A program made the translations under genes and the position numbers. Below are positions 1 to 7,634 of a stretch of 64,000 nt of DNA, in pieces. A model generated the notes under the pieces. That model searched no databases, had not been told where the DNA came from, and was given only the letters and a program-made list of their open reading frames with translations. Origin of the DNA: Asticcacaulis sp. AND118. Lineage in GTDB: Bacteria > Pseudomonadota > Alphaproteobacteria > Caulobacterales > Caulobacteraceae. Within the stretch, counting starts at the first letter, position 1. Each line of letters begins with the position of its first letter. Location: assembly GCF_020535245.1 (NCBI RefSeq), contig NZ_CP084910.1, positions 2,332,501 through 2,396,500 on the forward strand. Reading direction: 5' to 3'.

Positions 1-742
1 AGCCGATGGCGAACGGTTTGACGTGCTTGACAGAGTTCCAGAAGGCTTCGGCGGTCTGGCCCGACAGCGTGCGGCCCGAACGATCGGTAATGGTGCCCGA
101 AATCCAGATCGGCAGCTTTTCCAGCCCTTCGTCCTCCAGGTCCATGATGGCCTTCAACGCCGCCTTGCAGTTCAGCGTGTCGGTGATGGTTTCGATAAGG
201 TAGAGGTCCACGCCGCCTTCATTGAGCGCCTTGATCTGCTGGCGATAGGCCGCATAGACCTGATCGAAGGTGACGAGACGCGCGCCTGGATCGTTCACGT
301 CCGAAGACATGGACAGCATCTTGTTCAGCGGCCCGATAGAGCCCGCCACAAAGCGTGGCTTTTCCGGTTCTTTCGCCGTCCACTCATCGGCGGCGGCGCG
401 GCCCAGCTTTGCGCCCTCAAAATTGATGTCCCAGCAGGCCTGCGCATCGAGGTGGTAGTCGTCCATGGCGATGGTCGTCGCCGAGAAGGTGTTGGTCTCG
501 GAGATGTCGGCGCCCGCCGCATAGTACTGATTATGCAGGTCGGTGATGATGTCCGGACGCGTCAGGCACAGGATGTCGTTATTGCCCTTCATCTGACCGA
601 CATGGTCCTTGAAGCGGTCGCCGCGGAAGTCCTGTTCGTCGAGGCCACGGCGCTGGATCATCACGCCCCACGACCCATCGAGGATCAGGATGCGCGCCTT
701 CGCGGCGGCTTTCAGTGTGTCGATGCGTTCCTGACGGGTCAT
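1..742 (-). CDS. metH: Methionine synthase, homocysteine S-methyltransferase domain (partial, C-terminus outside window)
   Basis: Transfers a methyl group to homocysteine to make methionine in the cytoplasm. About 247 residues of the N-terminal homocysteine-binding TIM barrel are visible: an opening ILILDGSWG strand, then DIITDLHNQYYAAGAD, ISETNTFSAT and a VAGSIGP strand, all typical of the Hcy domain of MetH. The reading frame runs off the left edge, so the zinc cysteines and any folate and B12 domains cannot be seen. In Caulobacter-type genomes MetH is often split into an Hcy protein and a B12 protein, and this could be the Hcy half. The ATG at 742 has an AAGGA Shine-Dalgarno about nine bases upstream. 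It lies downstream of the SahR-type regulator and metF on the same strand, separated from metF by a 325-bp gap holding a duplicate of its own start. Confidence 0.93.
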   Translation of the reverse strand, partial: MTRQERIDTLKAAAKARILILDGSWGVMIQRRGLDEQDFRGDRFKDHVGQMKGNNDILCLTRPDIITDLHNQYYAAGADISETNTFSATTIAMDDYHLDAQACWDINFEGAKLGRAAADEWTAKEPEKPRFVAGSIGPLNKMLSMSSDVNDPGARLVTFDQVYAAYRQQIKALNEGGVDLYLIETITDTLNCKAALKAIMDLEDEGLEKLPIWISGTITDRSGRTLSGQTAEAFWNSVKHVKPFAIG

Positions 743-863
743 GGGGCGAGTCCTTTTAGTTTGCTGCGTCACTGCGTTCCGCAGCAGGCCACGACCCGTC
801 GAGGATCAGGATGCGCGCCTTCGCGGCGGCTTTTAGTGTGTCGATACGTTCCTGACGGGTCAT
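668..863. repeat. 75-bp direct repeat pair: duplicated metH 5' end
   Basis: Positions 668-742 and 789-863 are near-identical, with three differences in 75 bases and a spacing of 121 bases. The proximal copy is the first 25 codons of metH; the distal copy repeats the same codons, including the start. The 46 bases between them contain a GCTGCG...CGCAGC hairpin read on the minus strand. The duplication must be fairly recent or under selection, because identity is high including third positions. Confidence 0.9.
756..863 (-). pseudogene. Truncated duplicate of the metH start; possible 35-aa leader ORF
   Basis: The distal repeat copy opens with ATG at 863 behind a strong GGAGGGAG Shine-Dalgarno. 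It encodes the first 25 residues of MetH, then diverges into PAAERSDAAN and stops at 756, thirteen bases before the metH ATG. It may be a dead duplication scar, or it may be translated and couple ribosomes onto metH. The short peptide lacks any domain of its own. Confidence 0.6.
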
Positions 864-869
864 ATTTGT

Positions 870-1017
870 CTCCCTCCTCCCTTGCAAGCCCTTGGGCGGA
901 GCGGGGGAGGTGGCTGCGAGTGAAACGAGCAGACGGATAGGGCTTTGTGTGTTTGCCCCCTCCACCACTTCGTGGTTCCCCTCCCCCGTATCGCTAAGCT
1001 CACAGGGGAGGATGTAG
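870..1017. repeat. Palindromic C/G-rich intergenic repeat
   Basis: Between metF and the metH duplicate lies a segment rich in CCCTCC/GGAGG blocks. A CCCTCCTCCC block near 872 faces GCGGGGGAGG near 901; a second block holds CCACCACTTCGTGGT and CCCCTCCCCC facing CAGGGGAGGA near 1001-1010. This mosaic resembles the short palindromic intergenic elements common in Caulobacterales genomes. No coding content is seen. Confidence 0.6.
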
Positions 1018-1067
1018 GGTGTGATATGGGTTTGGCGTGGGAACCCGGCAAGTTGTTTGGTACGGGC

Positions 1068-1994
1068 TCAGGCGGCGGGGGTTTGTCGATCCCTTAGCCC
1101 CAGAACGCGGCAGATGGAATAGACCAGTTCCGCGCGGTTGAGCGTATAAAAGTGGAAATTGGTCACGCCTTCGCGCTCCAGCCCCAGCACCTGCTCGACC
1201 GCCACGGCCGAGGCCAGCAGCTTGCGCGTCTCGGCGTCGTTGTCGAGGCCAGCAAACAGCTCCTCCAGCCAGTCGGGCACCATCGCTTCGCAGGCCGCCG
1301 CCATCTTGCGCAGGCCCTTGAAATTGGTCACCGGCATGATGCCCGGCATCAGGTCGATCTTGATGTCGGCGTCGGCCACGGCGTCGCGGAAACGCAGGAA
1401 GGTTTCCGGCTCGAAGAAGAACTGGCTGATGCCGCGTGTCGCGCCCGCATCGACCTTCTGACGCAGGACGTCGAGGTCGAAGGCCACAGATGGCGATTGC
1501 GGGTGCTTTTCCGGATAGACGCCGACGCTGACCTCGAAGTCGCCGATGCGGCGGATGGCGGCGGTCAGTTCCGTGGCGTTCTGATAGCCGTCGGCGCGCG
1601 GCGTATACTGACCGTCGTGCAGGCCGCCCGGCGGGTCACCGCGCAAGGCGACGATGTGGCGCACACCGGCATCCCAATAGGCCTGAATGACCTCATCGAC
1701 CTCTTCGCGCGAAGCTTCGACGCAGGTCAGGTGCGCGGCGGGCTTCAGCGTGGTTTCATCGAGAATGCGCTTCACCGTGCGGTGGGTACGTTCGCGCGTC
1801 GAGCCGCCCGCGCCATAGGTCACGGAGACAAAGGTCGGGTTGAGCGGTTCCAGCCGGCGGATGGCCGCCCACAGGGTTTCTTCCATCTCCGCAGACTTGG
1901 GCGGAAAGAACTCGAACGAGACATTGAGGTGCGACGCGCCCGCGCGGATCTTGCGGGCGATGGATGACTGAACGAAGGCGGGCGGCGGGGCCAT
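1068..1994 (-). CDS. metF: 5,10-methylenetetrahydrofolate reductase
   Basis: Reduces methylene-THF to methyl-THF with FAD and NAD(P)H, supplying the methyl donor for MetH. The 308-residue protein has the single-domain length of bacterial MetF. It shows VSFEFFPPKS near the N-terminus, the VSVTYGAGGSTR strand with the catalytic-region residues, HLTCV, HIVALRGDPP and a late FHFYTLNRAELV segment, all conserved in the family. It lies 34 bases downstream of the SahR-type gene and upstream of metH, so the three probably form one methionine operon controlled from the operator near 3000. Confidence 0.96.
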   Translation of the reverse strand: MAPPPAFVQSSIARKIRAGASHLNVSFEFFPPKSAEMEETLWAAIRRLEPLNPTFVSVTYGAGGSTRERTHRTVKRILDETTLKPAAHLTCVEASREEVDEVIQAYWDAGVRHIVALRGDPPGGLHDGQYTPRADGYQNATELTAAIRRIGDFEVSVGVYPEKHPQSPSVAFDLDVLRQKVDAGATRGISQFFFEPETFLRFRDAVADADIKIDLMPGIMPVTNFKGLRKMAAACEAMVPDWLEELFAGLDNDAETRKLLASAVAVEQVLGLEREGVTNFHFYTLNRAELVYSICRVLGLRDRQTPAA

Positions 1995-2028
1995 AAGCGT
2001 ATTCTCTGTAGCGTTTTTGTTTGGTTTA

Positions 2029-2991
2029 TCAGGCTTTTTGCATCAGCCAGACGCGCACGGTCAAACCCAAATCCCCGACCTTTTCCGGGTGCGGCGGCAG
2101 GGACAAGCTGCGCAGCGGTTGCAGGCCGGCGGCCTTCTGCCAGTGGCCCATATCGTCGTCGCCGATACCGAGGCGGCGATGCTGATATTCGTCACGCATC
2201 ACCTCCAGCCGGTGCGGGGCGAAGTCGACGATCAGCAGCCGCCCGCCGGGCTTGAGCAGCCGCGCGGCCTCTTTCAGCGCCTGTCCCGGATCGGCCAGAA
2301 AATGCAGCACCTGATGGATGACGACCAGATCGGCGCTTTGGCCGTTAAGGCGCGTGGCGAGAATGTCGCCGTGGCGGAAGTCGATGCCGGTCAGGCCTGC
2401 CTCACGCGTGCGGGCGCGGGCGATATTGAGCATCTGTTGCGACAGGTCGAGCCCGATGGCGTACTGGGCCTGCGGCGCCAGCAAACTGAGCATCCGCCCG
2501 GAACCCGTGCCCAGATCGATAATCGTCTCGACCGGTGCGTCGCCGACCAGCGCGCGGATAGCCGTCTCGACCTCGGCATCGTCGATATAATGGGAGCGTA
2601 TCTGATCCCACACCGGCGCGATATTTTCGAAATAGCCTTGCGCGGCGTCCAGACGCTGCGCCCGCACCTCTTCGAGCGCACGCAGGTCTGAACTTTCCTC
2701 GTCGCCCAGCGCCGCCAGCACGGCGTCGATCAGCGGCGTCAGGGCCGGATGTTCGCTCAGGCGATAAAAGACCCACGCTCCGTCCGGAAAACGGTCGATG
2801 ACCCCGGCTTCGTTCATCAGCTTGAGATGACGCGAGATGCGCGGCTGGCTTTGATTGAGAATCCGCACCAATTCCATGACAGACAGCTCTTCATGCGCTA
2901 AAAGACGCAAAAGCCGCAGGCGCGTGGGCTCACCCATCGCCTTAAGCGCCTCCAGAAGCGCCGCTTCGCCAAGAATTTCATCCGGTTGCAT
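2029..2991 (-). CDS. sahR: ArsR-family regulator fused to a SAM-dependent methyltransferase domain (SahR type)
   Basis: Residues 1-90 form an ArsR winged helix (EPTRLRLLRLLAHEELSV, then QSQPRISRHLKLM as the recognition helix). Residues from about 120 to the end are a class I methyltransferase fold with the SAM motif DLGTGSGR and LLKPGGRLLIVDF. This architecture matches the SahR family, known as an S-adenosylhomocysteine-sensing repressor of methionine-cycle genes in Proteobacteria; the ligand here is inferred. The start is placed at the ATG at 2991 because a longer TTG start at 3027 would put a clear palindromic operator inside the coding region. It heads the metF-metH operon, consistent with autoregulation. 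Confidence 0.82.
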   Translation of the reverse strand: MQPDEILGEAALLEALKAMGEPTRLRLLRLLAHEELSVMELVRILNQSQPRISRHLKLMNEAGVIDRFPDGAWVFYRLSEHPALTPLIDAVLAALGDEESSDLRALEEVRAQRLDAAQGYFENIAPVWDQIRSHYIDDAEVETAIRALVGDAPVETIIDLGTGSGRMLSLLAPQAQYAIGLDLSQQMLNIARARTREAGLTGIDFRHGDILATRLNGQSADLVVIHQVLHFLADPGQALKEAARLLKPGGRLLIVDFAPHRLEVMRDEYQHRRLGIGDDDMGHWQKAAGLQPLRSLSLPPHPEKVGDLGLTVRVWLMQKA

Positions 2992-2997
2992 ATAATC

Positions 2998-3018
2998 ACA
3001 TAAAGATTTCTTTATATG
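2998..3018. promoter_or_regulatory. Probable SahR operator
   Basis: ATAAAGATTTCTTTAT at 3000-3015 is an inverted repeat with 7-bp arms around TT, only a few bases upstream of the chosen start of the ArsR/methyltransferase gene. It resembles the ATAAAGATATCTTTAT-like sites reported for SahR. Binding is inferred from position and symmetry. Confidence 0.72.
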
Positions 3019-3158
3019 ATTTTGCAAGCCAAAAGTGACGCGCCGTCGCGTAATGACGTCACAAAAACACCTGCGACAGGATTACGCATGGCTCGGGACG
3101 TGCAGTTTCCCACATATCAGAGTAAACTGCCCAACCATTCTGTAACCAGAGTCCTTTT

Positions 3159-3521
3159 ATGACCGATAAAGCCCCTCTTTCAACGGCCATTTCGCGCGGC
3201 CTGCGCCGGCGCTGCCCGGCCTGTGGCGAAGGCCACGCCTTCAAGGGCTATCTGAAGGTCGTCGATACCTGCGCCCGTTGTCAGACCCCGCTGGGCTCTT
3301 ATCCGTGCGATGACGGTCCGGCCTATATCACCATGCTGCTGGTCGGGCATCTGGTCATCGCGCCGATGTTCGCTTTCGAATTCTTCTGGAGCTATCCGCT
3401 GGAAATCGTCGTGCCGATCACGCTGGCGGCGATGGCGGCGCTGACGCTGGTCATGCTGCCCTATATCAAGGGCGGGTTCCTCGGCCTGATCTGGCACCAT
3501 GGGCTGAAACGTTTGCGTTAA
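3159..3521 (+). CDS. DUF983 family membrane protein
   Basis: This 120-residue protein has the DUF983 layout: an N-terminal basic segment, a CPACGEGHAF motif and a second CARCQTPLG motif (likely a zinc-ribbon-like pair of CxxC). Two hydrophobic segments follow, around residues 56-77 and 80-105, and a basic C-terminus. The function of DUF983 proteins is not established; in alphaproteobacteria they often sit near respiratory or housekeeping genes. It is transcribed away from the SahR-type gene. No signal peptide is evident, and the cysteine region should lie in the cytoplasm. Confidence 0.85.
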   Translation: MTDKAPLSTAISRGLRRRCPACGEGHAFKGYLKVVDTCARCQTPLGSYPCDDGPAYITMLLVGHLVIAPMFAFEFFWSYPLEIVVPITLAAMAALTLVMLPYIKGGFLGLIWHHGLKRLR

Positions 3522-3608
3522 ACTCGTACGTAGCGCTTGACGGAATCCCTCAGGCGGAGAATTCTCCTCTGCGACGCCCGATGGCGTTGCGGATAACAGG
3601 AGGCTCTC

Positions 3609-3791
3609 ATGGCGCACAAATTCCTTATCAAGAAGAACAAGTCCGGCGAATTCGTCGCCTATTTCGTCTACAATTCCGAGACGATTTTCTGGACCGAAGG
3701 TTATGCGTCGAAGGCCTCCGCCAAGAACGCCATCGAATCGATCAAAAAGAACGGCCCCGCGGCCGAAATCGACGATCAGTCCGACGACTGA
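3609..3791 (+). CDS. DUF1508 (YegP-like) small protein
   Basis: A 60-residue protein with the pattern KFLIKKNKSGEFVAYFVYNS, then EGYASKASAKNAIESIKKN. This is the DUF1508/YegP beta-beta-alpha unit: a strand, a residue patch that turns back, and an SKASAKNAIESIKKN helix. A single repeat is present, whereas YegP carries two. The role of the family is unknown. It has an AGGAGG-like site just before the ATG and a strong terminator 40 bases after the stop, so it is probably monocistronic. Confidence 0.9.
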   Translation: MAHKFLIKKNKSGEFVAYFVYNSETIFWTEGYASKASAKNAIESIKKNGPAAEIDDQSDD

Positions 3792-3830
3792 TCTCTCTCG
3801 ACTGATCTCTCTGGCACATATACACAAAGA

Positions 3831-3863
3831 AAGCCCGGAAGCCTGCGCCTCCGGGCTTTTCTT
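3831..3863 (+). terminator. Intrinsic terminator after the DUF1508 gene
   Basis: The hairpin AGCCCGGA...TCCGGGCT is followed by TTTTCTTTT, 40 bases downstream of the DUF1508 stop codon. Confidence 0.85.
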
Positions 3864-3881
3864 TTGCCTGCGATTGCCGCC

Positions 3882-4139
3882 TCAGGCCATATTCAGCGTG
3901 TCGCGGATAATGGCGATCGAGCCTTCGGACTCTTCGGTGCACTCCATGTGCAGGCGGTCGATTTCTTCCTGCGCAAAGTTGCGCATCAGCATAGCCGCCT
4001 GAGGCGACAGGGCCATAAGGGTGCGCGCCGAAGCCCGCGCCAGGGCCAGGGAGGCGTCAAGGTCGACCAGATTGGCCGTATCACGAGCGACCGCCAGTGC
4101 ATAAAGGCGCGACGCCACGTTCGGGGGGGTGTGGGACAT
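3882..4139 (-). CDS. Hypothetical 85-aa helical protein
   Basis: Not recognised. The ATG at 4139 begins MSHTPPNVASRLYALAVAR, and the rest is predicted helical (LDASLALARASARTLMAL, then a QEEIDRLHMECTEESEG acidic stretch and a short tail). A longer frame upstream exists but has unusual composition and no ribosome site, so the shorter start is preferred. It converges with the DUF1508 gene and shares the terminator region. It could be a small phasin-like or regulatory protein, but nothing decides this. Confidence 0.55.
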   Translation of the reverse strand: MSHTPPNVASRLYALAVARDTANLVDLDASLALARASARTLMALSPQAAMLMRNFAQEEIDRLHMECTEESEGSIAIIRDTLNMA

Positions 4140-4602
4140 AATTTTTCTGCTCTGACGTTCGAAGCACGCTCCGGACGCCTTAAGGTCTTGGGGGAGGAGG
4201 AAAGTGTGGTGAAGAACGCGCCGCCCGAAACAAACACAAACGCCGGGCGCGCGCATACGCAACGCATCATACCGTTGTTTCATAATATCATGCCGGATTA
4301 CTCAAAATCCAGAACGGTATCCAAACACCACAAACCAGAGGCCTTCGCCTGACCATTGATTTCAAATGCTTTTTTTGAGGGGGTGGGAGAATTATGCACA
4401 TGCACGGAATATTCAGCGAATTTATCCGAAGATAACGCTATCAACCGCGACAGAATATTACAGATTGCGAAAATATATCGCACCAATCCAGCGCAATATC
4501 TGAAAAATACTACGCTATCTGATTATCAGTCGCACGCGCCGACGCAAAGGTCAATCGTTATTTCACTTAGTGAAACACTTTCACGAAAAGTCATTCAGAT
4601 AC
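4140..4602. other. AT-rich intergenic stretch, no convincing gene
   Basis: From about 4270 to 4600 the composition is clearly more AT-rich than the surroundings. Short open frames exist on both strands (up to 94 codons) but lack ribosome sites, domain patterns or typical codon use. A TTTCACTTAGTGAAA inverted repeat lies at about 4560-4574. It may be a decayed acquired segment or a long regulatory region for the 85-aa gene. Confidence 0.5.
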
Positions 4603-4629
4603 AAAAAAGCCCGCCTTGCGGCGGGCTTT
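4603..4629 (-). terminator. Intrinsic terminator of ppa
   Basis: Read on the minus strand, AAAGCCCGCC and GGCGGGCTTT pair around GCAA (4606-4629) and are followed by a run of T, 22 bases past the ppa stop codon. Confidence 0.88.
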
Positions 4630-4650
4630 ACTTAAGGTAACACGAAACGG

Positions 4651-5187
4651 TTAGCCGACCTTCTTGGCCAGACGCTCCTGACCTTCGCGGATCAGTTGGG
4701 CGGCCTGGTCCGGATCGCCCCAACCCAAGACGCGCGTTTCCTTGTTCTTCTCCAGATCCTTGTAATGGGCGAAGAAGTGGGTGATCTGCTCGATAAAGAT
4801 TTCCGGCATCTGGCGATAGCTGGAAACGTTCGTGTAGAAGGGATGCAGCTTGTCGACCGGAACGGCCAGAATCTTCTCGTCCTTGCCCGCCTCGTCTTCC
4901 ATCAGCAACACGCCGATCGGACGCGAACGGATAACCACGCCCGGATAGACCGGCGTCGGGCCGACCACCAGCACGTCGCAGGGATCGCCATCGTCGGCAA
5001 GCGTGTGCGGGATAAAGCCGTAATTGCCCGGGTAGTACATCGAGGTGTAGAGGAAACGGTCGACGAACAGCGCGCCGGAGTCCTTATCCATTTCGTACTT
5101 GACGGGCATGCCGCCTTGCGGAATTTCGATGACGGCGTGGATGTCCCAGGGTGCGTTCGGACCGACGGAAATTTTATCGAGATTCAT
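4651..5187 (-). CDS. ppa: Inorganic pyrophosphatase (family I)
   Basis: Hydrolyses pyrophosphate to two phosphates, driving biosynthetic reactions in the cytoplasm; Mg2+ dependent. The 178-residue length is normal for the bacterial hexameric enzyme. Visible signatures are IEIPQGGMPVKYEMDK, FVDRFLYTSMYYPGNYGFIP, the metal-binding DDGDPCDVLV motif with its aspartates, and DEAGKDEKILAVP. It has its own terminator and appears to be a single-gene unit. Confidence 0.97.
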   Translation of the reverse strand: MNLDKISVGPNAPWDIHAVIEIPQGGMPVKYEMDKDSGALFVDRFLYTSMYYPGNYGFIPHTLADDGDPCDVLVVGPTPVYPGVVIRSRPIGVLLMEDEAGKDEKILAVPVDKLHPFYTNVSSYRQMPEIFIEQITHFFAHYKDLEKNKETRVLGWGDPDQAAQLIREGQERLAKKVG

Positions 5188-5445
5188 AGGATGTCTTTAA
5201 TGTTAAAAGGCATTGATGATATTGATTTGGGGTTGTCATAAGCGCTCAGCCTCTTTCGCACAAGCGAAGTCTGCGTTTTTTCTTTTCGCACTTTGCTACA
5301 ATTTGTTACCTGGCCGCCCATTCACCCCTACCGCGCGAAGCGCCGTGGCGTGCGCAACAGGGTTAAACTCAAGGACGGGTTTAAGTTTCTGTTTTCGCGC
5401 ACGTCTTTAACCAAAAAGTCGCTTCACAGGTTTCACAACGCACCT

Positions 5446-5548
5446 TAGAGCGGATGGACAGAGAGACTCTTTCCATCCGCTCTAAGTTTTTGAGTGATCG
5501 CGCAATTTATCCGCAAAGTGGTTTCCACTTTGTCGGATTGCGCTCTAA
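5446..5548 (+). repeat. Dispersed CTAG/TTAG-ended intergenic repeat, copy 1 (diverged)
   Basis: Two adjacent hairpins: AGAGCGGATGG pairing with CCATCCGCTCT, then CCGCAAAGTGG pairing with CCACTTTGTCGG, bounded by TTAGAGC and GCTCTAA. The arrangement and the linker TTTTTGAGTGATCGCGCAATTT match copies at 24033-24138 and 58503-58609. It fills the 400-bp gap between ppa and the DUF599 gene; 5188-5445 holds no recognisable gene. The TCCG(A/C)AAAG core recalls RIME-like repeats of other alphaproteobacteria. Confidence 0.82.
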
Positions 5549-5586
5549 ACTAAAGTCTCATCACCCGTGGAGGAAGGGGAAGACGC

Positions 5587-6402
5587 ATGGAAACCATCAC
5601 ACGCACGTTCGGAAGCTGGCAGAATTTCACCGCCCTGATGATCTTCCTCTTCTGCTGGCTGGGCTACGAGCACGTCCTGAAGGCGCTGGCCAAGCGTCAT
5701 GGCGTTATCTTCAAGGACCTGACGGTCGTGCGTCGCGCATGGATGCAGGAAATGGTTATCCGTTCGTTCAAGCTCTACGATTCCAACCTCATCGGTCACG
5801 GCGTGAACACGATGAGTTTCTTCGCCTCGGCCAACCTCATCCTTATCGCGGCCGTCGCCGGGGCCATCTTCACCGAAGAACTGTCGTACCAGAGCGTCCA
5901 TGCCCTGGGCATCGACACCTCTTCACCCGCCCTGTTCCTGATGAAGTTCGGTTTGGTCATTATCTGTCTGGCGCGCGGCTTGCTGAACTTCATCTGGGCC
6001 CTGCGTCAGACCAACTACGCCGTCGCCGCCATGGGCGCCGTGCCCGAAAACATCGACCCCAAGACGGCGCGCGAATTCACCGAAGCCATATCCGACATCT
6101 TTGAGCCCGCCATGTCAAACTTCTCGCAAGGGGTGCGCGGTTACTATTTCGCCCTGGCCGCCGGGGCGTGGATGTTCGGCCCCATTCCGCTGGCCGTGGC
6201 CAGCATCGGCGCCACTATTCTGCTGGCGTGGCGGCAATCGCGCTCACAGGCGGCGCGCGGCCTGCGGCGTATGCGCGAACTGCTGGAAGATCACCCCTAC
6301 CCCACCCGGACACGCCCCATCTATGACGGCGACCTGAGTAGTGAGGAAGAAAATGGTGCGTCGCAGCAAGATAAAACAAATAACCAGACGCAAGCCGGCT
6401 GA
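5587..6402 (+). CDS. DUF599 family membrane protein
   Basis: A 271-residue inner-membrane protein with four hydrophobic segments near residues 13-30, 80-98, 118-137 and 185-215. It carries the DUF599 signature region RRAWMQEMVIR plus DSNLIGHGVNTMSFFAS and a YYFALAAGAWMFGP segment near the C-terminus. The C-terminal 45 residues are hydrophilic and probably cytoplasmic. Function is unknown for the family. The ATG follows GAAGGGGAAGACGC, a good ribosome site. It lies directly after repeat copy 1. Confidence 0.88.
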   Translation: METITRTFGSWQNFTALMIFLFCWLGYEHVLKALAKRHGVIFKDLTVVRRAWMQEMVIRSFKLYDSNLIGHGVNTMSFFASANLILIAAVAGAIFTEELSYQSVHALGIDTSSPALFLMKFGLVIICLARGLLNFIWALRQTNYAVAAMGAVPENIDPKTAREFTEAISDIFEPAMSNFSQGVRGYYFALAAGAWMFGPIPLAVASIGATILLAWRQSRSQAARGLRRMRELLEDHPYPTRTRPIYDGDLSSEEENGASQQDKTNNQTQAG

Positions 6403-6498
6403 ATCGTTTTCTAAATAACGCAAAGGTTTGCTCACCTTACACAGGTCCGGCAAGGAACGATTGTAACGATACGTGATCATACAAATGCGTTTTCTGGC

Positions 6499-6527
6499 TT
6501 GAGAATTTTTGCGTCGCAACGTATAAA
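6499..6527 (+). promoter_or_regulatory. Sigma-70 type promoter for candidate sRNA
   Basis: TTGAGA at 6499-6504 and TATAAA at 6522-6527 are separated by exactly 17 bases. There is no ORF start downstream before the terminator, so the promoter most simply serves a short non-coding transcript. Confidence 0.65.
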
Positions 6528-6533
6528 GTCAGT

Positions 6534-6616
6534 GTTCGACGTTTTTACGTCGATGCCCTTCCTGGGCGTTTCCTCCCTGTAGACTTAGCCGCGCTCGTGT
6601 AGCGCGGCTTTTTTTT
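6534..6616 (+). ncRNA. Candidate trans-acting sRNA of about 83 nt
   Basis: Between the promoter and a strong terminator lie two short hairpins: TCGACGT pairing with ACGTCGA over a TTTT loop, and GCCC pairing with GGGC over TTCCT. An unpaired pyrimidine-rich stretch TTTCCTCCCTG follows. CCUCC-type single-stranded segments are typical anti-Shine-Dalgarno target-binding regions of alphaproteobacterial sRNAs. The intergenic space between the DUF599 gene and the convergent amidohydrolase gene is otherwise empty. The family is not identified. Confidence 0.62.
6587..6616 (+). terminator. Intrinsic terminator of the candidate sRNA
   Basis: AGCCGCGCT and AGCGCGGCT form a strong stem followed by at least six T residues. 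Confidence 0.88.
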
Positions 6617-6655
6617 GCCAGAAATCAGAGTTGAATACTGAGGGACCGACCGCGA

Positions 6656-7525
6656 TTACCTGCGGGCTTTCAAACCCTCGATCACCGCCGCCACCGCCAC
6701 ACGCATCCGATCGGCTTTCGGGCTCAGCGTCAAAGCCACTTCATCCATATAGAGCCCGCGGTTGATCTCGATCTGCAAACCCTCCACGCCCCTGAACGGT
6801 TCGGCGTAGCGTTCCAGCGTGTAACCGCCGGCAAAGGGATGGTTGTGCGCCACACGAAAGCCCCGGCTTTCAAACGCCTGGCGGACAAAGGCCGTCAGGT
6901 CGCCGCGGCAGGCTTCGCCGTGCAGATCGCCCAGCACGATGTCCGCCAGCGCGCCCGGCGTCTGCTTCAGCGTGCCCGACGGCATGGAGTGCCAGTCGAT
7001 CAGCGTCACCCGCCCGTGCGCCGATTTCGCCTGCGCCAGAGCCTCGGTCAGCGCCCGGTGATAGGGTTTGTGCACGCGATCGAGCCGCCGCACGGCCTCG
7101 GCATAGTCGATCGGCTGGGCATGGATCTCGCGCCCCCCCGACAGGCAACGCGGAATAACGCCGTAGCCCGACCGCACGCGCAGGGACTGGCTCAGCGCGC
7201 CCTTGGGCAAAGGCCCGCGGATCAGGCGCGGGTCCAGTTCCAGCGGATGACGGTTCACATCGACATAGGCCCGGCCGTAATTGGCGCGCACCGCCCACAC
7301 GCCCTCCAGCGTCTCGAACCCCACCAGACCGTCGACAAAGGCGTCTTCGGTCATGCGCAGATGGGTGGCGTCATATCGCGCTGCCGCCACGAACTCGGCC
7401 GGCAGGTGCTGTCCGGAATGCGGCAGGCCGAAGACCAGCCCTGTATGGGACGCCGACGGGCGGCGCACATCGACGGCGACGATGCTTTCCATTGAGGTTG
7501 CAACTGGGGACGGAAGGTCGGGCAT
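6656..7525 (-). CDS. N-formylglutamate amidohydrolase family protein
   Basis: Resembles N-formylglutamate deformylases (zinc amidohydrolases of the FGase family). It has GLVFGLPHSGQHLP (metal histidine), MTEDAFVDGL, ANYGRAYVDVNRHPLELDP, the LIDWHSMPSG motif, HNHPFAGGYT and EINRGLYMDE, in the family order. The canonical role is histidine degradation, but no hut genes are adjacent, so the substrate is open. The ATG at 7525 is favoured over the 12-residue longer start because the extension looks non-coding. It is transcribed away from cpdR. Confidence 0.82.
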   Translation of the reverse strand: MPDLPSPVATSMESIVAVDVRRPSASHTGLVFGLPHSGQHLPAEFVAAARYDATHLRMTEDAFVDGLVGFETLEGVWAVRANYGRAYVDVNRHPLELDPRLIRGPLPKGALSQSLRVRSGYGVIPRCLSGGREIHAQPIDYAEAVRRLDRVHKPYHRALTEALAQAKSAHGRVTLIDWHSMPSGTLKQTPGALADIVLGDLHGEACRGDLTAFVRQAFESRGFRVAHNHPFAGGYTLERYAEPFRGVEGLQIEINRGLYMDEVALTLSPKADRMRVAVAAVIEGLKARR

Positions 7526-7634
7526 TAAACCTGTGATAAGACAATTCTGCGCCTTCTTCACCCCTAATTTACACCTCGCCCCTAATCATCTAGTCTCAAA
7601 TGGACGGGGCCCCTCTCCCACAGGACCGGGATTA

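Noticed and set aside
23..940. A long open frame on the plus strand opposite metH and metF
   Set aside because: It is antisense to clear enzyme genes, has no domain pattern and arises from the high G+C reading of the opposite strand.
4356..4640. A 94-codon plus-strand frame in the AT-rich gap before ppa
   Set aside because: It reads through the ppa terminator hairpin at its 3' end, has no ribosome site and no recognised domain.
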